64,000 nt of DNA from Strix aluco (taxonomy: Eukaryota > Chordata > Aves > Strigiformes > Strigidae), in contig NC_133970.1 in the NCBI RefSeq assembly GCF_031877795.1, positions 46,131,287 to 46,195,286 on the forward strand. The letters are read 5' to 3'. Under the pieces are notes generated by a model. The model was given only the letters and a program-made list of their open reading frames with translations. It did no database searches and was not told the origin of the DNA. Both the position numbers and the translations under genes were made by a program. This document shows positions 19,409 to 28,499 of the stretch, in pieces. Position 1 is the stretch's first letter, and every line of letters starts with the position of its first letter.

Positions 19409-20013
19409 TGTGGTGGTTTGACCTTGGCTAAATGCCAGGTACCCACCAAGTCGCTCTATCACTTCCCCCCCCTTCCCCTTTTTTTCTCAATAGGGCAAAG
19501 AAGGGAAAGAAAATAAGATAGGAAAACAAAACAACCCTTGTGGGTAAAACAACAGCAGTTTTAATATAAGCAAAGTGAAGCAAAGGTCCGCGCGCGGAAG
19601 CAAAAAAAAGAAAACAGATTTATTCTCTACTTCCCATTAACAGGCGATGTCGGGCCTTCTCAGGAAGCAGGGCTCTGATATGCGTAGCGGTTGCCTCGGA
19701 GGACCAAGGGTGACCCCACCCCCTTCCTCCTTTCTCCCAGCTTTATACTGAGCAGACGTCATATGGTATGGAATATCCCTTTGGTCAGTTCGGGTCAGCT
19801 GTCCTGGTTGTGTCCCCTCCCAAGATCTTGCCCACCCCGTCCCACTGTGGGGGGGGAAATGTCAGAAAGAGCCTTGGTGCTGTGTAAGCACTACTCAGCA
19901 GTAGCCACAACACCAGTGTGCTATCAACACCCTGCCAGCTCCCAGCATAAAACACAGCACCATGAGGGCTGCTACAGGGGAAAACCAATTCTGGCTCAGC
20001 CAGACCCAATACA
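19409..20013 (-). repeat. 5' LTR of the young provirus
   Basis: This 605-bp copy pairs with 13618-14221 and is flanked outside by CCTTG (20014-20018). It carries the same ACGTC-TATAAAG promoter block (complement near 19740-19765), so it should drive transcription on the minus strand. Confidence 0.95.
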
Positions 20014-20018
20014 CCTTG

Positions 20019-20495
20019 CTATACAAAAAAGATGGGGGCAGGCTGGAAGATGGTCCAGAGGAGGGCCAGGAAGATGATCAAAGGACCGGGAAGCCTGCCA
20101 TGTGAGGAAAGGCTGAGAGAACTGGGTTTGTTCAGCCCTGGGAAGAGAAGGCTTAGGGGAGACCTTATTACCATGTTCTGATATTTAAAGGGTGGCTATA
20201 AAGAAGATGGAGACTCCCTTTTTACAAGGAGTCACATGGAAAAGACATGGGGTAATGGGTACAAGTTACTCCTGGGACTATTCTGATTGGACACAAGAGG
20301 AAAATTTTTCGCAATGAGAACAATCAGCCGCTGGAATAATGTCCCCAGGGAAGTGATGGATTCCCCAACATTGGACACTATTAAGATTCAGCTGGACAGG
20401 GTGCTGGGCCATCTTGTCTAGACTGTGCTTTTGCCAGAAAGGTTGCACCAGATGATCCTTGAGGTCCCTTCCAACCTGGTATTCTATGATTTGTA
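20019..20495 (+). repeat. CR1 LINE fragment, right part
   Basis: This is the 3' end of the CR1 copy begun at 13196. It includes text such as GGAGGGCCAGGAAGATGATC, GCTGAGAGAACTGGG and CTTGAGGTCCCTTCCAACC, and ends near TTCTATGATTT, the usual CR1 tail. Removing the provirus and one CCTTG copy makes the two parts colinear. Confidence 0.92.
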
Positions 20496-21257
20496 ATAAT
20501 CTAGTATACCCAGGTTATTCATACAAGGCTAGCAGATGTGATGCCACATCTGTGCAAGACACACACTTCTGGAGCAGCAGCTGGAGTCACATAGGATAGG
20601 CATGTTGTGTGGGAAAATGGCTAAAGCCCTTTTCGTACCTCTACCTCAGCCTCTCTCATCTGAGAATCAGATCATCTCCATGCTTACTCTTCTCATAGCG
20701 GTCCTGTACAATGAAATCATTAAGGATTAGCAGGTTCTCAGAGCTGGAGGCCCTGTAGGTATCAGCCTTGCTCTGATGACCAGAGGAAACCAAGGACTTG
20801 GTTGATCCTTAGAAGAGGTGAGGGCCAGGGCAGAGACAAGAAATCAGAACTTCAAACCCACGCATTCTGGACTGTCCTGCAAACCTGTAACTGAACTGGC
20901 TGCCCTGTGCACAGAAGATGCACTATCTATTCTTTTTCCAGACATTCAAGGAGGAAGGGAACTTACCATACCCTAAGGACTAGCAGTCTGGATATCAGTC
21001 CTCCTATTCAGGACTTCTGGCTCTTCAAGTCACCTCTTGATCAAGTGTAGAAAAAAGCATATGTGAACTAACGAAGTTAGTGGACAGAACAGAAGCCATG
21101 AGGCTCCTTTTAGACCCCCTTCTTGGGAGAGTATTAGGAGAACATAAGCCAGATTTTGTGCTACTGGAGGAAGACAACTCTCACAGCACATACTGTGAAG
21201 CCAACAAACTCTCAAGAGTCCATGCATGGCCTCCACTTCAAAATAATATATGCATTA
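20496..21257. other. No gene recognised
   Basis: This is unique intergenic sequence between the CR1 tail and the second provirus. Open frames are short and without motifs. Confidence 0.45.
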
Positions 21258-21262
21258 GGTTC

Positions 21263-21632
21263 TGTGGTGGTTTAGGCCCTACCGGGGTCCGAGACCACAC
21301 AGCCGCTGCCTCTCCCCCACCCTCCGACCGGATGGGGCAGAGTGAAATACAAACCCCGGGGCTGAGATAAGGAGCGGTTTAATACAACAGTGCAAAAGCA
21401 ACAAAACAAACAACAACGATAACAGTAACAATAACAGTAATAACAATGAACAGAACAAAAAAAATGTACCAATACAGCAGTGAGGAGAGTGACCGCACAA
21501 ACACACGCGTTCACCGATTCTCCCGTGCTTGGGGCGCCCCGAACGTGACGTCAGCATGGTATAGAATAACCCAACTAGAGCTTTCCCCCCACTGCTGGGG
21601 AAACTTAACCCTATCCTGGCTAAACCAGGACA
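21263..21632 (-). repeat. 3' LTR of the second provirus
   Basis: This 370-bp repeat has minus-strand ends TGTCCTGGTTTAG...CCACCACA. It contains an intact palindromic TGACGTCA (near 21546-21553) and an AAC-rich simple-repeat tract (near 21400-21455). A purine tract (AAAGGGGTGGATTA) abuts it at about 21633-21646. Confidence 0.93.
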
Positions 21633-21728
21633 TAATCCACCCCTTTATTCTATACCATCTGCGTCACGTCCAGCTGCCATTTAGCAATTAGCAATACCAA
21701 AGAAAAATTGACAAAAGCACAGTATAAT

Positions 21729-24700
21729 TCACGGTGTGTTTTCACCCACAGTCAAGTCCCCTTGTGGTACGCATCGGACCTCTCCATCCTTCTGCATCAC
21801 CCACCAGGTGCACCCAGGTCCTTGAGCAAAAACAATCCCGTGGATGGGTTTGCCTTTGCCCAGCGCAGGACTAACCCAGACCATTTTTCCCAGCAGGTCC
21901 CTCATGCGCACCACAGGGACTTTATCCCCGTCTACAGCACGTGGAAGTTTTGACTGAGCTGGGCCAGCTTGATTGGCAGATCCTCTTGTGTTGACTAACC
22001 AAGTGGCCTTTGTCAGATGTGTGTCCCAGTGTTTGAAGGTTCCACCCCCCATTGCTCTCAGTGTAGTTTTTAACAGTCCATTGTAGTGCTCGATCTTCCC
22101 GGAGGCTGGTGCATGATAGGGGATGTGGTAGACCCACTCGATGCCGTGTTCTTCTGCCCAGGCATCTATGAGGTTATTTCGGAAGTGAGTCCCATTGTCC
22201 GACTCAATCCTCTCTGGGGTGCCGTGTCGCCACAGGACTCGCTCTTCAAGGCCCAGGATGGTGTTCCGGGCGGTGGCGTGGGACACTGGATAAGTTTCGA
22301 GCCATCCAGTGGTTGCTTCCACCATTGTGAGCACGTGGCGCTTGCCTCGGCAGGTCTGTGGCAGTGTGATGTAGTCGATCTGCCAGGCCTCTCCATATTT
22401 ATATTTCATCCATCGATCTTCATTCCGCTGGGGCTTCACCCGTTTGGCTTGTTTGATTGCAGCACATATCTCACATCCATGGATGATCTCTGCGATGGTG
22501 TCAATGGTGAGGTCCACCCCTCGATCTCGAGCCCACCTGTATGTTGCATCTCTGCCTTGGTGGCCTGAGGTCTCATGGGCCCACCGGGCTATGAACAGTT
22601 CACCTTTACGCTGCCAGTCCAAGTCCACCTGAGCCACTTCGATCTTAGCAGCCTGGTCCGCCTGCTGGTTGTGTTGATGTTCAGCAGTGGCCCGACTCTT
22701 GGGTATATGGGCATCCACATGGCGCACCTTCACAACGAGGTTCTCCACCCGGGCTGCAATATCCTGCCATATTTCAGCGGCCCAGACGGGTCTGCCCTTG
22801 CGTTGCCAGTTGTTCTGTTTCCATTGCTGCAACCACATCCACAGGGCACTTGCCACCACCCACGAGTCAGTGTAGAGATAGAGCCTCGGCCACTTTTCTC
22901 GCTCAGCAATCTCCAAAGCCAATTGGATGGCTTTCACCTCTGCAAACTGGCTCGATTCACCTTGTCCCTCAACAGCTTCAGTGGTTTGTCGTGTGGGATG
23001 CCACACCGCAGCCTTCCATCGTCGATGTTTTCCCACAATGCGACAAGACCCATCAGTGAACAGGGCATATCGCTTCTCCTCCTCTGGCAGCTCGTTATAT
23101 GGTGGGGCCTCCTCAGCACGTTTCACCTCTTGTTCTGGTGACATCCCAGAATCTTTTCTCTCTGGCCAGTTTATGATCATTTCCACTAATCCTGGGGGGT
23201 CGAGGTTCCCTATTCGAGCCCGTTGTGTTATCAACGCAACCCATTTACTCCACGTGGCATCTGTTGCATGATGTGTGGAGGGAGCCTTTCCTTTGAACAT
23301 CCATCCCAGCACCGGCAGTCGGGGTGCCAGGAGGAGCTGTGTCTCAGTGCCGACCACTTCTGAGGCAGCTCGAATTCCTTCGTACGCTGCCAGTATCTCC
23401 TTCTCAGTCAGGGTATAGTTAGCTTCAGAGCCTTTGTATCCCCGGCTCCAAAAGCCTAGAGGTCGGCCTCGGGATTCCCCATCTGCTCTCTGCCAAAGGC
23501 TCCAGGAAGGGCCATTCTCCCCGGCTGCGGTGTAGAGCACGTTCTTAATCTCCTGCCCTGTCCGGACTGGCCCGAGGGCCACTGCCCGGGTAATCTCCTG
23601 CTTAATTTGTTCAAAGGCTTGTTGGTGCTCAGGGCCCCATTTAAAATCGTTCTTCTTGCGGGTTACGTGGTAGAGAGGGCTCACAATCAGGCTGTAGTTT
23701 GGGATGTGCATCCTCCAGAACCCCACAGCACCCAGGAAGGACTGAGTCTCCTTTTTAGTGGTTGGTGGGGCCATGGCTGTTATCTTGTTTATCACCTCCA
23801 TTGGGATGTGGCGATGCCCATCTTGCCATTTTATTCCTGGGAATTGAATCTCCCTTCCAGGCCCCTTAACTTTCTGTTGCTTGATGGCAAACCCAGCCTT
23901 CAGGAGGATTTCAATTATCTTCTTTCCTTTCTCAAAGACTTCCTCAGCTGTGTCCCCCCATACAATGATATCGTCAATGAACTGCAGGTGTTCTGGAGCC
24001 CCACCTTTCTCCAGTGCAGTATGGACCAGTCTATGGCAAATGGTGGAGCTGTGTTTCCACCCCTGGGGCAATCGATTCCAGGTGTACTGGATACCCCTCC
24101 AAGTGAACGCAAACTGTGGCCTGCACTCTGGTGCTATTGGGATGGAGAAGAACACGTTAGCGATGTCAATCGTGGCGTACCACTTGGCTGCCTTCGACTC
24201 CAGCTCATACTGGAGCTCTAGCATGTCCGGCACCGCAGCACTCATCGCTGGCGTAACTTCATTCAGGCCACGGTAGTCCACGGTCAGTCTCCATTCGCCA
24301 TTAGGTTTTCTCACTGGCCATATAGGGCTGTTGAAATGTGAATGAGTCTTGCTGATCACCTTCTGGCTTTCTAGTCGACGGATCAGCTGATGGATGGGGA
24401 CCAGGGAATCTCGGTTAGTGCGGTACTGCCGCCGGTGCACCATCTTGGTGGCAATTGGCACTCGCTGCTCTTCAACTTTAAGCAACCCCACCACCGAGGG
24501 GTCCTCTGAGAGGCTGGGTAAGGTGGACAATTGCTCAACCTCCTCCGGGGCAGCTATACCAAAGGCCCACCGGCACCCTTTTGGGTCTTTAAAGTACCCT
24601 CTCCTGAGGTAGTCTATACCTAGGATGCACGGGGCATCTGGGCCAGTCACAATGGGGTGCTTATGCCAGTCCTTCCCCGTTAAGCTTACTTCAGCTTCTA

Positions 24701-24887
24701 ATAGGGTCAGCTGTTGGGACCCCCCTGTCATTCCGGAGATGCAGATGGGGTCAACCCCACTGTGGCTTGATGGCATCAGGGTGCACTGTGCGCCAGTGTC
24801 TACCAAGGCCTTATATTCTTGTGGGTCTGATGTGCCAGGCCATCGGATCCACACCTTCCAGTAAATCCGATTATCCCTTTCCTCCAC
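21729..24887 (-). CDS. pol: Pol polyprotein (protease, RT, RNase H, integrase), ERV-L-like
   Basis: An open frame of 1052 codons, colinear with the pol at 14490-17627. Protease has DTGAQ near residue 30. The RT box reads FIDD in place of YIDD. RNase H has FTDGSC. Integrase keeps the HETSGH-CEIC zinc site and the three acidic catalytic positions. It also shows changes at normally firm positions: a residue lost after QIDYI, APAS in place of PQAS, and FPGIKW for FLGIKW. These suggest the enzyme may be impaired although the frame is open. It is in frame with gag, 24 bases past its UAG, with no early ATG. Confidence 0.92.
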   Translation of the reverse strand: MEERDNRIYWKVWIRWPGTSDPQEYKALVDTGAQCTLMPSSHSGVDPICISGMTGGSQQLTLLEAEVSLTGKDWHKHPIVTGPDAPCILGIDYLRRGYFKDPKGCRWAFGIAAPEEVEQLSTLPSLSEDPSVVGLLKVEEQRVPIATKMVHRRQYRTNRDSLVPIHQLIRRLESQKVISKTHSHFNSPIWPVRKPNGEWRLTVDYRGLNEVTPAMSAAVPDMLELQYELESKAAKWYATIDIANVFFSIPIAPECRPQFAFTWRGIQYTWNRLPQGWKHSSTICHRLVHTALEKGGAPEHLQFIDDIIVWGDTAEEVFEKGKKIIEILLKAGFAIKQQKVKGPGREIQFPGIKWQDGHRHIPMEVINKITAMAPPTTKKETQSFLGAVGFWRMHIPNYSLIVSPLYHVTRKKNDFKWGPEHQQAFEQIKQEITRAVALGPVRTGQEIKNVLYTAAGENGPSWSLWQRADGESRGRPLGFWSRGYKGSEANYTLTEKEILAAYEGIRAASEVVGTETQLLLAPRLPVLGWMFKGKAPSTHHATDATWSKWVALITQRARIGNLDPPGLVEMIINWPERKDSGMSPEQEVKRAEEAPPYNELPEEEKRYALFTDGSCRIVGKHRRWKAAVWHPTRQTTEAVEGQGESSQFAEVKAIQLALEIAEREKWPRLYLYTDSWVVASALWMWLQQWKQNNWQRKGRPVWAAEIWQDIAARVENLVVKVRHVDAHIPKSRATAEHQHNQQADQAAKIEVAQVDLDWQRKGELFIARWAHETSGHQGRDATYRWARDRGVDLTIDTIAEIIHGCEICAAIKQAKRVKPQRNEDRWMKYKYGEAWQIDYITLPQTCRGKRHVLTMVEATTGWLETYPVSHATARNTILGLEERVLWRHGTPERIESDNGTHFRNNLIDAWAEEHGIEWVYHIPYHAPASGKIEHYNGLLKTTLRAMGGGTFKHWDTHLTKATWLVNTRGSANQAGPAQSKLPRAVDGDKVPVVRMRDLLGKMVWVSPALGKGKPIHGIVFAQGPGCTWWVMQKDGEVRCVPQGDLTVGENTP

Positions 24888-24908
24888 CTGGCTGGAGGCA
24901 GGGCCCCT

Positions 24909-26765
24909 CTAATCCTGCTCACCATCACTCACTTGATCTAAGGGTGACTCCTGCAGGAATGATTTCCTGGTCCCCTCAAGAGGGTCAAGCATAACGTTGG
25001 CCATTCTATTCTGTGGGGGGGATTTCCGACTAGACACTGGAGCTGCGTCTCTCTTGGAAGACTCCCCTTTCATGGTGGTCTTCCCTTTCAGCTGCTGTAC
25101 TCGTGCAGCTAGGGCGGAAGTGGGCTGTCCATGCCACCTCTTCATGTTTTCCCCATGGTCGCGGAGGAAGAACCACAGGGTGCCCTGTGGTGTGTGTCGT
25201 CCACTGCCCTTCTCTTGGGTGGGGAAGCGCCTGCTTCTAATAGCTGAGACATCGGCCTGTGCAGGTGGAACGTAGGACATGTCCTCTTCCACTTTCTGGA
25301 GCCTCTGAGACAGTTCCTCTACAGCTGAAACCAAAGCATGTTGGGAGGAAGGGAGATTTCCCTCATACTGCCGGAGCTGGATAATCACTTCGTCCACTGT
25401 TTGAGTCTGGGTGTCTCGCCACCAGGACGCTACTGCTAATGCTTTGGAATGTGCCTCTGGTCCACTTTGCAGGAACTTCCGCCACATCGACTGTGTGCAA
25501 GGGGCCTGATCTGGATCCATTGGTGACTGCTCATCATTCAGATCACCATAGATCATGTCAAACATAGACATTTCCCTGAGGTTTTGAATGCCTTTCTCCA
25601 TGTCAGTCCACTTGCCTAACTGACATAGAGCATCATCCTTGTAGGGGTACCTCTCCCTCACAGCGAGCAGGAGTCGCCTCCAAAGGCTGAGGGTTTGAGC
25701 CTGTTTCCCTATTGCCTTGTCAATACCAGCCTGCCTGGCTAAAGATCCCAGCTGCTTGGCCTCTCTCCCCTCCAATTCCAAACCAGCAGCTCCACTATCC
25801 CAGCATCGGAGCAGCCAGGTGCAAATTTGCTCGCCTGGAAGGCGGCCGAAATCCTTCCGCATATCTCGCAACTCACTGAGGGATAGAGATCGGATGGTTA
25901 TCTCCGGCTCTTCCTCCTGCTCTCGTGATGGGCCTGGTTCATTATCACCCTGTGCACTGTGAGGGGTTTTTTTGGTATATTTGGTTTTCTGTATCGGGGC
26001 GACTGATATTGGTACTGCTTGTCCCTCTGGCCCAGTTGCTGTGCTGGTGGAGGCGACTGGTACTGGCACTGCCTGTCCCCCTGGCCCAGCTGCTGTACCA
26101 GTAAGTTCACTTTCAGATCCTGCAGCCCTTTCTCCCCCTTGAGGGCAGTGAACAGTGTTAAAGATGACACGGTAAGCATGGGCAAGGCCCCAGCACATCG
26201 CAACAAGTTGTGTCTCCTGGGGTTTGTCAGATTGGCAGCACACCTTTTCCAAACACTCCACCAGTTTATCAGGACTCTGCACTTGTTCGGGAGTGAAATC
26301 CCAAAGCATTGGGGGTGACCACTGACTCAGGCACTTGCCCATCTTTTCCCACACACCTTGCCATTTATAACTATCTGCCCCCGGGGCAGGTTTCCGGGTG
26401 GTGCTATTGTTGGAGAAGTACCGCATGGCCCAAAACAAGATCTGGCAGACATACAGAAAGCACAGAGCCGCAAGCACACTGGCCTGGGTGCTCCAGGGAT
26501 AGCTGAAACTCTCAAAAACCGAGAGGATCTCTTCCCCTGGCTCACCCACAGAGGGGGTGAGACCCCAAACAAAAGACCAGGCAGCAAACAGGTACCGGTT
26601 CACCCCCACAAGCAGTGATGCAAGCACATTATAAGCAGTCTGCAGCCAATACAGCAAAATAAAACCCTTGACACACTTTCCACTAAGAACAAACACCAGT
26701 ACTAGGAGCACACAGTGGATATAAGGATCAATCCAGCCCCACCACGCAAGCAAATTGGCCAGCAT
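24909..26765 (-). CDS. gag: Gag polyprotein with multi-pass hydrophobic N-terminus
   Basis: An open frame of 618 codons from ATG (26765-26763) to UAG (24911-24909). The first 116 residues hold three or four membrane-like segments (about 14-29, 33-54, 58-69 and 93-116). A linker rich in Gly/Ala/Pro follows (about 190-270). Next come the capsid-like block (LSELRDMRKDFGRLPGE ... WLLRCWDSGA ... LEGREAKQLG) and the tail block LWFFLRDHGENM-W-GQPT. No Cys-His box is visible. It is longer than the gag at 17670-19259, mainly at the N-terminus. A membrane-anchored Gag that buds into the ER, as known for IAP elements, is one reading of this layout. Confidence 0.88.
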   Translation of the reverse strand: MLANLLAWWGWIDPYIHCVLLVLVFVLSGKCVKGFILLYWLQTAYNVLASLLVGVNRYLFAAWSFVWGLTPSVGEPGEEILSVFESFSYPWSTQASVLAALCFLYVCQILFWAMRYFSNNSTTRKPAPGADSYKWQGVWEKMGKCLSQWSPPMLWDFTPEQVQSPDKLVECLEKVCCQSDKPQETQLVAMCWGLAHAYRVIFNTVHCPQGGERAAGSESELTGTAAGPGGQAVPVPVASTSTATGPEGQAVPISVAPIQKTKYTKKTPHSAQGDNEPGPSREQEEEPEITIRSLSLSELRDMRKDFGRLPGEQICTWLLRCWDSGAAGLELEGREAKQLGSLARQAGIDKAIGKQAQTLSLWRRLLLAVRERYPYKDDALCQLGKWTDMEKGIQNLREMSMFDMIYGDLNDEQSPMDPDQAPCTQSMWRKFLQSGPEAHSKALAVASWWRDTQTQTVDEVIIQLRQYEGNLPSSQHALVSAVEELSQRLQKVEEDMSYVPPAQADVSAIRSRRFPTQEKGSGRHTPQGTLWFFLRDHGENMKRWHGQPTSALAARVQQLKGKTTMKGESSKRDAAPVSSRKSPPQNRMANVMLDPLEGTRKSFLQESPLDQVSDGEQD

Positions 26766-26870
26766 GGCAAATGTTCCTTATCAAACAATACAAATAAAAA
26801 CAGAGAAATTACACCTAACAGATTGCTCTAACACACCTTCTCCTTTTGTCCTTATCTCAGCCCTCTCGCT

Positions 26871-26888
26871 GCCCCATGTTGGGCGCCA
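26871..26888 (-). promoter_or_regulatory. Primer-binding site, tRNA-Lys type
   Basis: The minus strand reads TGGCGCCCAACATGGGGC, five bases after the 5' LTR. It differs at one base from the tRNA-Lys1,2 site of the provirus at 13618-20013. Confidence 0.85.
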
Positions 26889-26893
26889 AAATT

Positions 26894-27250
26894 TGTGGTG
26901 GTTTAGTCCCTGCTGGGGTCTGAGGCCACGCGGCCGCTGCCCCTCCCCCACAAAGGGAGTGAAATACAAAGCCCCGGGGCTGAGATAAGGAGAGGTTTAA
27001 TACAACAGTGCAACAGCAACAAAACAAACAACAACAACAACAACAACAATAACAGTAATAACAATAAACAGAAGAAAAAAAAATTTACCAATACAGCAGT
27101 GAGGAGAGTGACCGCACAAACGCACGCGTTCACCGATTCTCCCATGCTTGGGTGCCCGGAGGTGATGTCAGCATGGTATCTGAATAACCCAGCTAGACCT
27201 TCCTCCCCACTGCTGGGGAAACTTAACCCTATCCTAGCTGAACCAGGACA
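26894..27250 (-). repeat. 5' LTR of the second provirus
   Basis: This 357-bp repeat pairs with 21263-21632. It lacks about ten bases present in the other copy (near 26952), has CAA repeats (27029-27048), and has TGATGTCA where the partner has TGACGTCA. Confidence 0.93.
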
Positions 27251-27427
27251 GGTTCCAAAAGAAAGCATAAATGATCTGGGCTTTTCTTCCTTCCCATACT
27301 ATCAGCTAATATTTTCAGTCATATTTAGTCCATAAAAGTCTGACTTCAAAATAAGACTTTAGGAGGTCTACAGATACCACTATTTTGTACTGCAGTAAGA
27401 GAAGTCTACAGATTTACTTGCAGTGCC

Positions 27428-27530
27428 ATTTACTTAATACCTTTAATAATACCTTTAATTTGTACTAAATAATTTAATTTGTACTAAATAATACCTTTAC
27501 ATAATACCTTTAATTTGTACTAAAAAATCA
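27428..27530. repeat. AT-rich short tandem duplication
   Basis: Units containing AATACCTTTAAT and AATTTGTACTAAATAAT recur several times, in an interleaved way, over about 100 bp. This looks like local replication slippage. Confidence 0.75.
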
Positions 27531-27873
27531 TTTTGGAGATTGATTGTTGTTTATGCAATAGCAGAAATGTGCTTTTTAATGAACTAAAAAGAAAATTTTG
27601 ATGACCTATGAAGAGTTGTCATACATGTCTGACACTGTAGCAGATCTTGAAATAAAAATGTTTTAGCACTAAGTGCTTTTTATAAATATATTTCATTACA
27701 AGATAAAAATTTGAAAGAATCAGAATAATAATGAGATACCCCTTTTCTGCTCATAAAAATAAAGCAGCTCATCACAATAGGGAAAAAAGCTTTTCTTTGC
27801 TTCCATCTGTCACAAACTGTTCGTAAACAAGAAGCTGTTTGTAAAGAGGATGTCTCAAACAACTCTAGTGGGA

Positions 27874-28493
27874 TGCCCTGTGGGGGAGAAGCAGAGCAAG
27901 CTCTGCAGAGGTGGGGCAGTGGGCTGTTTCTCTCCCCCTCCCTCCTCCCTCCTGTGGTTGCCCAGAGACAGAACTTGCCTAACTGGGCAGGTACAAGCCA
28001 GAGAAAATGAGAACCTGATGGAACAACCTACTGCTCGTGCCTAAGAAAGACTATATAAAGGCAACACCCCATGTGTGTCTTTGTCGACCCACCACCTACG
28101 GACCAAGCTGGCTACTGTGCGACAATGTGGGATCCAAGGGTGGTGATTCCCCTTTTCCTATCCCCTCCTCTTTTTTCTCTTTCCTCTTTCTGCTCTCTCT
28201 CTCTTTCTTACATATATTCATGTGTATAAGTTTTGTAGGAATTGAATTGCCATCGGTTGTTCATTGACAGGTTATTAGGAAAATAGTCTCATCGCCAAAG
28301 TGCCTTTATTAATTCTCTGGACAGTTATCAGTTGATTGTTGCCAAATTGTCTCCATTCACTTACTAAAGTGGTCAGTTAATAAAGTCACCGACTTGGCTC
28401 GCCCTGCGGCTCTGCCGAGCAGAGACTCGCTCTTCCACTGGCACGCAGGCTCTCGGGGAATTCAAAAGATTCACCCCCCTCGTAACCCATCAC
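27874..28493 (+). mobile_element. Probable solo LTR
   Basis: This unit of about 620 bp is bracketed by an exact GTGGGA (27868-27873 and 28494-28499). It begins TGCCCTGTGGGG, has a TATA box (CTATATAAAGG near 28050) and AATAAA (GTTAATAAAGTC near 28379), all in + orientation. The 3' end reads CATCAC instead of a strict CA, so the last base is uncertain. Confidence 0.65.
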
Positions 28494-28499
28494 GTGGGA

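Larger units (their letters stand above)
13618..20013 (-). mobile_element. Env-less class III (ERV-L-like) provirus with open gag and pol
   Basis: LTRs at 13618-14221 and 19409-20013 bound the element. It has an exact 5-bp duplication CCTTG (13613-13617 and 20014-20018). Gag and pol are each open and lie in one frame separated by a UAG codon. Only about 270 bp separate pol from the 3' LTR, so there is no room for env. The primer-binding site is tRNA-Lys1,2-type. The two LTRs differ at about seven of 604 positions by eye, so the insertion is young. Pol text in the RT thumb and RNase H regions resembles the ERV-L group; Gag resembles ERV-L/Fv1-type capsid. The element sits inside a CR1 LINE. 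Confidence 0.95.
21263..27250 (-). mobile_element. Second env-less ERV-L-like provirus with open gag and pol
   Basis: LTRs at 21263-21632 (370 bp) and 26894-27250 (357 bp) bound the element. It has an exact 5-bp duplication GGTTC (21258-21262 and 27251-27255). Gag and pol are open, in one frame, split by one UAG. Only about 95 bp lie between pol and the 3' LTR, so env is absent. The group is the same as 13618-20013, but LTR and coding sequences are clearly different. The two LTRs of this copy differ at roughly 30 sites plus indels by eye, which is much more than expected for an element with 1,670 uninterrupted codons. Confidence 0.95.
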
